Positions 56,747 through 64,000 of a stretch of 64,000 bases of DNA are shown here, piece after piece; position 1 is the stretch's first letter, and each line of letters begins with the position of its first letter. Made by a program: the position numbers and the translations under genes. The notes beneath the pieces are model-generated. The model was not told the origin of the DNA and did not search any database. It was given only the letters and a program-made list of their open reading frames with translations. The stretch covers positions 862,415-926,414 of the forward strand of contig NZ_LMDP01000003.1 in assembly GCF_001425835.1 (NCBI RefSeq), in the 5' to 3' direction. The stretch is from Afipia sp. Root123D2. Its GTDB lineage: Bacteria; Pseudomonadota; Alphaproteobacteria; Rhizobiales; Xanthobacteraceae.

Positions 56747-59317
56747 TCATAAGTTTCGGAGCACCGCAGCCGGTTTTTGGTTAAGAGCGAGTAATGTTCC
56801 CGCCAGCCCGAGGCCGACGGTGACCGCGAGGGCTGCCAGCACCACCAGCGCGGCACTGCCCGCCTGCCAGACGAAGCCGAGGTTCATCAGCCGGGTGACG
56901 ATCTGCCATGCGGCGATCGAACCGGCGGCGACGCCGAAGATCGCCGTGGAAAACCCGATCATCAAGTATTCGAGGGCATAGGCGCCGAGCAGCCGCCCCC
57001 GGGTCGCGCCCAGCGTCTTGAGAATGACGGCGTCATAGACCCGGTGCCGGTGACCTGCGGCCAGCGCGCCGCCGAGCACGAGGATCGCCGAGATCAGCGT
57101 CACCGAACTGGCGCCACGGACGGCGAGGACGAGATTGGTCACCATGGTGCCGACGGTCTCGAGCGCCTCGCGGACCCGCACGCTGGTGATCGAGGGGAAG
57201 GCTGCGGCAACCGCCTTGATCAGCCGGGCGTCGTTCGCAACCGTCGAGTTGGCGTCGGTCAGGGTTGCGATGTCGGTATGGGGCGCGCCGGCGAAGGCAT
57301 CGGGCGAGAACACCAGCACGAAATTGATGCCGAGGCTTTGCCAGTCGACGTTGCGCAGATTGGCGATTTTGGCGGTGATATCGCGGCCGAGCACGTTGAC
57401 GGTGATGTCGTCGCCCACCTTGAGGCCAAGTCCGTTTGCGATCTTTGCTTCCAGCGACACCAGCGGACCGCCGGTATTATCGGCGTTCCACCATTTGCCT
57501 TCGACGACCGTCGAGCCGTGCGGCACCTCGTTGGTATAGGTCAGGCCGCGATCGCTTTGCAGCGTCCACGCGGCATCGGGCGACGGCTTGAGGTCTTCGG
57601 CTTTGACGCCGCGCGCGGCGACGATGCGGCCGCGGAGCATCGGCACCCGTTCGACCGCCGCCTCCGGCACCTGCTGTTTCAGGAACTGGCCGAAGCGCTG
57701 CGAATCGGTCGAGGGAATGTCGATAAAATAAAACGACGGCGCATGTTCGGGCAGCGACGCCATGAACTGCCGCCGCAGGTTGCCGTCGATCTGGGTGATT
57801 GTCACCAGAACCGCGAGGCCGAGGCCGAGCGACATCACAACGGACGGTGTCAGTGCGCCGGGCCGGTGGATGTTGGCGATCGCGAGACGCAGCATGGTGA
57901 GGCGCGGCCGCGGAAGGCGGCGGGCGATCGTCATCAGGAGCGACGCGACGCCGCGCAACACCGCGAACACGCCGACGCTGGATGCGACGAACACCGCTGC
58001 GACGCGTTTGTCGTAAGCAAGGCCTATGGCGACAGCGACAAGAAGCGCGATCACCAGTGCGATCAGCGCCAGATAGCGCCGGCGCGGCCAGCGGAATGCG
58101 GATGTCACCTGTTCGCGGAACAGCGTCGCGACCGGAGCGTCGTGGACGCGCGCCAGCGGCCACAGTCCGAAGGCGAGCGCGGTCAAAAGGCCGTAGACGA
58201 ACGAAAGCGCCAGCTGGCCGGCATGAATGGTCGGGTCGACCGGGAGCGGCAGGATGTTTCCGAAGATTGCGGCGATTGCGTAAGGCAGCGCGGCGCCGGC
58301 GGCGAGGCCGATGACTGAGCCGACGATCGCCAGCATCATGACCTGCGTGAGGTAGATCGTGAATACGTCGCGGCCGGTAGCCCCGAGGGCCTTGAACGTG
58401 GCGATCACATCGCGACGCTGGTCGAGATGGCTTTTCACCGCGTTGGCGACACCGACGCCGCCGACCAGCAGCGCGGCGAGGCCGACCAGCGTCAGGAACT
58501 GGGTGAAACGGGTAATATTGCGCTCGAGTTGCGGCGACGCATTGCTGCGGCTGCGGATCTCCCATCCCGCCTCGGGAAGATCTGTGCGGGCGTCGTCGAT
58601 CAGTTTTTGTGTCGCCGCCTCGCTGCTGGTGGCGTCAGGCAGGCGGACGCGATAGGTCCAGCGCACCAGGCTGCCGGGTTGCAGCAATCCGGTCGCGCGC
58701 AGGGCCTCCTCGCTGACAAGAAACCGCGGTCCGAGGCCGATTCCGCTAGCCAGCTTGTCGGGCTCTGCCGTTACGGCACTTCGGATCACGAAGGACGCCT
58801 TGCCGACGCTGACGCGGTCACCGGTTTTCAGTCCGAGCCGCGCCAGCAGAAGCGGATCGGCGGCGGCACCGAACGTGCCATCGCGCGCGGCGAGAACGTC
58901 GGCCATCGTCATCGCCGGATCGAGCGTCACCGAGCCCAGCATCGGATAGCGTGCGTCGACGGCTTTCAGATCGACCAGCGCGAGGTCGCCGTTCGGCGCG
59001 TGCGCCATGGCTCGCATCGTCGCGGCGATCGAGACCATGCCGCGCGCGTCGAGGAATGCGCGCTCCTGCGCGGTGGCCTCGCGCTGCATTAGCGAAAATG
59101 CCGCGTCGCCGCCGAGCAGGACGCGGCCCTGATGCTCAAGACCTTCGTTGAGACTTCCGGCCACGGAGCCGACGCCGGCAATCGCCATCACGCCGAGCGC
59201 GATGCAGGCGATAAAAACGTAAAAGCCGCGAAGCCCGCTGCGCAGCTCGCGCACGGCGTAACGCAGCGCGAGCAGTGACATTCCCCGATGGTATGTGCTG
59301 TCGTCGGCCACAGTCAT
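56747..59317 (-). CDS. FtsX/MacB-type ABC transporter permease (YbbP-like)
   Basis: An 856-residue permease. It opens MSLLALRYAVRELRSGLRGFYVFIACIALGVMAIAGVGS after a short leader, then a large periplasmic MacB-like domain, a first FtsX helix bundle (QFLTLVGLAALLVGGVGVANAVKSHLDQR), a second periplasmic domain (about residues 500-690) and a second FtsX bundle (VTLISAILVLGGALAAGHRHRVYDAVILKTLGATR). This duplicated layout is that of YbbP. The ATG overlaps the stop of the ATPase gene by 4 bases. The YbbAP pair next to a TesA-like esterase is conserved in many proteobacteria; the substrate is unknown. Confidence 0.93.
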   Translation of the reverse strand: MTVADDSTYHRGMSLLALRYAVRELRSGLRGFYVFIACIALGVMAIAGVGSVAGSLNEGLEHQGRVLLGGDAAFSLMQREATAQERAFLDARGMVSIAATMRAMAHAPNGDLALVDLKAVDARYPMLGSVTLDPAMTMADVLAARDGTFGAAADPLLLARLGLKTGDRVSVGKASFVIRSAVTAEPDKLASGIGLGPRFLVSEEALRATGLLQPGSLVRWTYRVRLPDATSSEAATQKLIDDARTDLPEAGWEIRSRSNASPQLERNITRFTQFLTLVGLAALLVGGVGVANAVKSHLDQRRDVIATFKALGATGRDVFTIYLTQVMMLAIVGSVIGLAAGAALPYAIAAIFGNILPLPVDPTIHAGQLALSFVYGLLTALAFGLWPLARVHDAPVATLFREQVTSAFRWPRRRYLALIALVIALLVAVAIGLAYDKRVAAVFVASSVGVFAVLRGVASLLMTIARRLPRPRLTMLRLAIANIHRPGALTPSVVMSLGLGLAVLVTITQIDGNLRRQFMASLPEHAPSFYFIDIPSTDSQRFGQFLKQQVPEAAVERVPMLRGRIVAARGVKAEDLKPSPDAAWTLQSDRGLTYTNEVPHGSTVVEGKWWNADNTGGPLVSLEAKIANGLGLKVGDDITVNVLGRDITAKIANLRNVDWQSLGINFVLVFSPDAFAGAPHTDIATLTDANSTVANDARLIKAVAAAFPSITSVRVREALETVGTMVTNLVLAVRGASSVTLISAILVLGGALAAGHRHRVYDAVILKTLGATRGRLLGAYALEYLMIGFSTAIFGVAAGSIAAWQIVTRLMNLGFVWQAGSAALVVLAALAVTVGLGLAGTLLALNQKPAAVLRNL

Positions 59318-60063
59318 GCAAGCGACGCCGTCTCGACCCAGTGCCGGTCGGTCGCGGCCCCGTCGATGCGGCCCGAGCGCAATCGCACCACGCGGTCACA
59401 ACGCTGCGCCAGCGCATGATCGTGTGTCACCAGCACCAGTGTCATGCCGCGTTCGAGATGATTGGCGAACAGCAGGTCGACGATCTGCTGGCCGGTCGCC
59501 TCATCGAGATTTCCGGTCGGTTCGTCGGCCACCAGGATGGCGGGGTCCGGCGCCAGCGCACGCGCGAGTGCGACGCGTTGCTGTTCGCCGCCGGAAAGCT
59601 GCGATGGATAGTGATGCAATCGGTCGCCAAGACCGACGAGTGCGAGCTCTTTCGCCGCGCGCGCTTGCGCATTGGCATGGCCTGCGAGTTCGAGCGGGAC
59701 GGCGACGTTCTCGAGCGCGGTCATGGTCGGGATCAGATGAAAGGATTGAAACACGATGCCGACGTGGCGGCCGCGAAAGCGCGCAAGGCCGTCTTCGTCG
59801 AGGGCGTTGAAAGAGGCGCCATTCACCACCACCTCTCCACTGTCAGGTCGTTCCAGTCCCGCCATCACCATGAGCAGCGTGGATTTCCCCGATCCGGATG
59901 GTCCGATCAGGCCGACTGCTTCGCCCGGCCTGATCCGCAGGCTCACGTCCTTCAGGATGTGAACGCGTGCGGCTCCCGATCCGAGCGAGAGGTTGACGTT
60001 GGAAATGGCAATGGTGTCCGGTGCGGTACCGGCTGATGGCGAGGGTTCGATGAGACTGTCCAT
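59314..60063 (-). CDS. ABC transporter ATP-binding protein (YbbA/LolD-like)
   Basis: A 249-residue ABC ATPase. Walker [22 protein letters not shown]-loop [17 protein letters not shown]; signature [15 protein letters not shown]; Walker [14 protein letters not shown]-loop VTHDHAL. It belongs to the MacB/LolD/YbbA branch. The ATG at 60063 is used because upstream codons (to 60195) lack similarity. Its start codon shares the sequence CATG with an in-frame ATG of the opposite-strand esterase gene. Confidence 0.95.
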   Translation of the reverse strand: MDSLIEPSPSAGTAPDTIAISNVNLSLGSGAARVHILKDVSLRIRPGEAVGLIGPSGSGKSTLLMVMAGLERPDSGEVVVNGASFNALDEDGLARFRGRHVGIVFQSFHLIPTMTALENVAVPLELAGHANAQARAAKELALVGLGDRLHHYPSQLSGGEQQRVALARALAPDPAILVADEPTGNLDEATGQQIVDLLFANHLERGMTLVLVTHDHALAQRCDRVVRLRSGRIDGAATDRHWVETASLA

Positions 60064-60760
60064 GCGGATTTCATATGGGGGGTTGCGCAGCCCGGTCGAG
60101 GGGGCGCGACGAATGTTTCTCGCAGCGTTAACTTTTGGGGCAGTCGCAATGGTGGGTTTTGCGCTTCCTGCCGCCGCAGCGGGCAAGCCGACCAAGCTCG
60201 TGGCTCTGGGCGATTCCCTGACCGCGGGTTACGGCCTGCCGGCTCAGGCCGCATTCCCGGTGAAATTGCAGCAGGCGCTGCAGAGCAAAGGTATCGATGT
60301 CGAGATCGTGAACGCCGGCGTGTCCGGCGATACCACCACCGGCGGTCGCGACCGGCTGGGCTGGTCGGTTCCGGAGGGCACGGACGCGGTGATCGTCGAA
60401 CTCGGCGCCAATGATGCTTTGCGCGGCATCGATCCGAAGGTCAGCCGTGCGGCGCTTGACGAGATTCTCAAGAAGCTAAAGGCGCGCAACATTGCCGTCC
60501 TGCTGTGCGGAATGCTCGCGCCGCCCAATTATGGCGCGGATTATGCGGCTCAATTCAACAGTATCTATCCCGATCTGGCGAAGGCTTACGATGTTCCGTT
60601 GTATCCGTTCTTCCTCGACGGGGTGGCGACGCAGGCGAAGCTCAATCAGGCGGACGGCCTGCATCCGACAGCAGCCGGCGTCGACGCCATCGTGCGGAAC
60701 ATCCTGCCCACGGTCGAGGCGTTTCTGAAGAGCCGGGTCGGTGCAGCGGCAGCGCGATGA
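60050..60760 (+). CDS. Exported GDSL/SGNH arylesterase (TesA-like)
   Basis: An SGNH hydrolase of 236 residues from ATG 60050. Catalytic blocks: VALGDSLTAGYGLP (Ser 56), NAGVSGDTTTGGRDRL (Gly), IVELGANDALRG (Asn) and DGLHPTAAG (Asp and His). A signal peptide hydrophobic core (MFLAALTFGAVAMVGFALPAAA) ends before GKPTKL. Start choice: 60050 has GAGGG 4 bases upstream and gives arginines before the hydrophobic core; 60062 and 60113 are alternatives, the last lacking basic residues. It resembles the periplasmic esterase/thioesterase TesA, next to its usual ybbAP partners. Confidence 0.9.
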   Translation: MRLSMRISYGGLRSPVEGARRMFLAALTFGAVAMVGFALPAAAAGKPTKLVALGDSLTAGYGLPAQAAFPVKLQQALQSKGIDVEIVNAGVSGDTTTGGRDRLGWSVPEGTDAVIVELGANDALRGIDPKVSRAALDEILKKLKARNIAVLLCGMLAPPNYGADYAAQFNSIYPDLAKAYDVPLYPFFLDGVATQAKLNQADGLHPTAAGVDAIVRNILPTVEAFLKSRVGAAAAR

Positions 60761-60868
60761 CGAAATTGTCCACCGTCTCGCTTCGCGCCGTCATGGAGCT
60801 GCGGTAAAAACGGACAAGTGATTCGTGCGCGTGATTCGTTGTCCTCTACAGCATCGAGGAGTCTCGTG

Positions 60869-61405
60869 ATGCCGCGTCTTTTCACCGGGCTGGAAATCCC
60901 TCCGGAGGTCAGCCATTCACTCTCCACTCTGCGCGGCGGGCTGCCGGGCGCGCGCTGGATAGACCCCGGAAATTATCATGTTACCCTGCGCTTCATCGGC
61001 GATATCGACGGCATGATCGCCAACGAGATCGCCTCGACGTTGTTCCGGATCAATCGAAAACCGTTCGAGGTGGCGCTGCAGGGGCTGTCGAGCTTCGGCG
61101 GCAAGAAACCGCGCGCGGTGGTCGCCGCGGTGCTGCCGAGCCGGCCGCTGATGGAGTTGCAGGCCGAACTGGAGCGGCTGATGCAGCGTTTCGGCCTCGA
61201 TCCCGAGGGTCGCAAGTTCATCCCGCATGTGACGTTGGCACGCCTGCGCGACGCATCCAATCAGGACGTGGCGGATTACCTGTCGGTGCGCGGCTATTTC
61301 CCGACCCGCACCTTCATGGCGTCGCGCTTCGTGCTGTTCTCGTCGCGTGCGTCGGTGGGCGGCGGTCCCTATGTCGTCGAAGCGCCCTATGCGCTGAGCG
61401 CCTGA
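60869..61405 (+). CDS. thpR: RNA 2',3'-cyclic phosphodiesterase (2'-5' RNA ligase family)
   Basis: A 178-residue 2H phosphoesterase. The two catalytic HxT motifs appear as NYHVTLRFIGD and FIPHVTLARLRD. It begins MPRLFTGLEIPPEV, the family start, so 60869 is used rather than 60818. The enzyme hydrolyses RNA 2',3'-cyclic phosphates and can ligate half-tRNAs in reverse in vitro; the physiological role is unclear. Confidence 0.93.
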   Translation: MPRLFTGLEIPPEVSHSLSTLRGGLPGARWIDPGNYHVTLRFIGDIDGMIANEIASTLFRINRKPFEVALQGLSSFGGKKPRAVVAAVLPSRPLMELQAELERLMQRFGLDPEGRKFIPHVTLARLRDASNQDVADYLSVRGYFPTRTFMASRFVLFSSRASVGGGPYVVEAPYALSA

Positions 61406-61477
61406 CCTGGCTGCGTCCTCGTCTACTCACAATTAGCCCCTTGCATTTTCCGCTCTGCTGGGGCCGTTAGCGTTGGC

Positions 61478-62662
61478 ATGGACGCTCCTCTCTCTTCCTC
61501 GTTCCGCCAACAATATGATGCGTTGATCGCCGCCGGCGAAATCGAAGCCGACCCGGCGCAAGCCGGCGCCGCCGAAGCATTCGCGGCGCTTGAAACACGT
61601 CTTGAAGGTTACAGGCCGGGCCGCAAGAACGGCCTGCTGGGCCGGTTGTTCGCCGGCAAGGATACGCCGCCACGGCGCGGTCTTTACGTTTATGGCGAAG
61701 TCGGCCGCGGCAAGACCATGCTGATGGACCTGTTTTTCCAGGCCAGCACGGTGGCGCACAAGCGCCGCGCACACTTCCACGAATTCATGGCTGACGTTCA
61801 CGAGCGCATCTACGACTTTCGCCAGAAGATCGCCCGCAACGAAATTGCCGAGAGCGATCCGGTGCAGCTCACGGCGGCGTCGATTTTCGACGAAGCGTGG
61901 CTGCTGTGCTTCGACGAGTTTCACGTCACCGACATCACCGACGCGATGATCCTCGGCCGTCTGTTCACGCGGTTGTTCGAACTCGGCACCGTCGTGGTCG
62001 CGACTTCCAATGTCGCGCCGGACGATCTCTACAAGGGCGGCCTCAACCGTGCGTTGTTTTTGCCGTTCATCGGACAACTCCATGAGCGCATGGACGTCCT
62101 GCGGCTCGACGCTCGCACCGATTTCCGGATGGAGAAGCTCGCCGGTGTGAAGATGTGGCTGGTCCCGGCCGATGCTGCGGCTCGTGCCGCGCTCGACAAG
62201 GCCTGGGTAAAAATGACCGGCAGTGCCGCCGCGCCGCCGCGCGACATTCATATCAAGGGGCGCGTGTTGCATGTGCCCCATTCGGCGCACGGCGTCGCGA
62301 GATTGTCCTTTGCCGACCTGTGCGAAAAGCCGCTCGGCGCGTCGGATTATCTGCGGCTCGCGCACGACTACCACACCGTGATGATCGAGAATATTCCGGT
62401 GATGCAGTACGAGCACCGCAACTATGCCAAGCGGTTCATTTCCCTGATCGACGCGCTCTACGACAATCATGTGAAGCTGATGGCATCGGCCGAGGCTGAT
62501 CCGCTGTCGCTCTATCGTGCGGCCGACGGCATCGAGGTGATGGAATTCCAGCGGACCTCGTCGCGTCTGGTCGAGATGGGGTCGGAATCCTATCTGGCGC
62601 TGCCTCACGGCCAGCGGGATTCGACCGCCAGCGGTGCGACCACGGGTCTGGTCGAGACGTGA
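61478..62662 (+). CDS. zapE: AFG1-like AAA+ ATPase, cell-division protein ZapE
   Basis: A 394-residue ATPase. Walker A is VYGEVGRGKTMLMD (residues 73-80 for the core), Walker B is LLCFDEFHVTDITDAMIL, followed by sensor segment VVATSNVAPDDLYKGGLNR and FLPFIGQL. ZapE associates with the constricting Z-ring in E. coli; eukaryotic AFG1/LACE1 acts in mitochondrial protein quality control. A short polar C-terminal tail is variable. It precedes mdh with a 165-base spacer, as in related genomes. Confidence 0.94.
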   Translation: MDAPLSSSFRQQYDALIAAGEIEADPAQAGAAEAFAALETRLEGYRPGRKNGLLGRLFAGKDTPPRRGLYVYGEVGRGKTMLMDLFFQASTVAHKRRAHFHEFMADVHERIYDFRQKIARNEIAESDPVQLTAASIFDEAWLLCFDEFHVTDITDAMILGRLFTRLFELGTVVVATSNVAPDDLYKGGLNRALFLPFIGQLHERMDVLRLDARTDFRMEKLAGVKMWLVPADAAARAALDKAWVKMTGSAAAPPRDIHIKGRVLHVPHSAHGVARLSFADLCEKPLGASDYLRLAHDYHTVMIENIPVMQYEHRNYAKRFISLIDALYDNHVKLMASAEADPLSLYRAADGIEVMEFQRTSSRLVEMGSESYLALPHGQRDSTASGATTGLVET

Positions 62663-62773
62663 TGCGTCCGATCGAATGCCACCGTGTGTATGCCAGCATT
62701 CAGCATTCTCGACGGTTCTTTGCCGCGCTCTTTGGGCGAACGGCGACTTGAACGCATCCGCTGAAAGGTCTAA

Positions 62774-63796
<1,023 letters not shown>

Positions 63797-63892
63797 GCCC
63801 GAGAGTCTCCACCCGCCGCGTTCGTTTGTTTCAATGTGGTCCGGCCAGACAGTGCAGAGCCGGATCACGTTCAAGAAGTATTGGGGCCAGTC

Positions 63893-64000
63893 ATGAACAT
63901 CCACGAGTATCAGGCGAAGGCGGTGCTGAAGGAGTTTGGCGTTCCTGTGTCGAAGGGGGTGCCGATCTTCAAGGCGTCGGAGGCGGAGGCTGCGGCGAAG
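63893..64000 (+). CDS. sucC: Succinyl-CoA synthetase (ADP-forming) beta subunit, 3' truncated by window
   Basis: The first 36 codons, [21 protein letters not shown] followed by [15 protein letters not shown], match the ATP-grasp N-terminus of SucC. The gene runs off the right edge. GGGG 6 bases before the ATG serves as ribosome site. Position after mdh supports the call. Confidence 0.95.
   Translation, partial: MNIHEYQAKAVLKEFGVPVSKGVPIFKASEAEAAAK

Overview
The window is a gene-dense, GC-rich stretch of an alphaproteobacterial chromosome. The family is most likely Nitrobacteraceae/Bradyrhizobiaceae (Rhodopseudomonas, Bradyrhizobium, Nitrobacter, Afipia and relatives). The pointers are the sdhCDAB order, a malonyl-CoA synthetase that closely resembles the R. 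palustris type, mdh followed by sucC, the ccmABCDG block, and dispersed palindromic repeats typical of this group. The genus cannot be fixed from the sequence alone. No rRNA, tRNA, CRISPR array, transposase or prophage gene was recognised; this is mainly core chromosome with small accessory patches.

Layout. 1-7.6 kb: partial dienoyl-CoA-reductase-like SDR, IalB-like secreted protein, rlmN, membrane protein, DUF4336, HCCA isomerase, PAP2 phosphatase, argG. 7.6-13.6 kb: OmpA-like protein with a long Pro/Ala linker, small Pro-rich protein, MAPEG, VOC, a broken FkbM methyltransferase, then an organic-peroxide module (ohrR, exported alpha/beta hydrolase, ohr) with a palindrome-rich control region. 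13.6-20.5 kb: sdhCDAB, TauE/SafE, matB, SDR. 20.7-25.5 kb: exported and redox proteins (fasciclin, cytochrome b, Moco oxidoreductase, SodC) and an MFS carrier. 25.6-35.4 kb: leuB, asd, carbonic anhydrase, CoA-ester lyase, leuD, three small exported basic proteins, leuC, VOC. 35.5-39.3 kb: ffh-rpsP-rimM-trmD-rplS. 39.6-47.4 kb: MBL hydrolase, two exported proteins, dapF, mtaB, RluA-type synthase, ftsY, yciB, HhH protein. 47.6-53.4 kb: ccmABCDG and acnA. 53.5-64 kb: DUF1223, structured intergenic DNA, DUF2794, GNAT, Bax inhibitor-1, an ABC exporter pair divergent from a GDSL esterase, thpR, zapE, mdh, and the start of sucC.

Functional links. sdhCDAB, acnA, mdh and sucC cover several TCA steps. 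leuB, leuC, leuD, asd and dapF serve the leucine and lysine/DAP branches, and argG arginine. ffh and ftsY are the two SRP GTPases. The ccm block supports c-type cytochrome maturation. ohrR/ohr and sodC handle oxidants.

The most unusual signals are: (i) a palindromic repeat lying in frame inside trmD, with a sibling copy in the intergenic DNA about 1.1 kb away; (ii) three tandem small exported proteins between leuD and leuC that share a TDVS(S/A) motif followed by basic His/Arg/Tyr-rich tails; (iii) an ohrR-hydrolase-ohr module with a Tat-type alpha/beta hydrolase and nested inverted repeats; (iv) a hairpin-rich gene-free region before the DUF2794 gene; (v) an internally deleted FkbM methyltransferase. 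No clear new multi-gene defence or biosynthetic system was seen.
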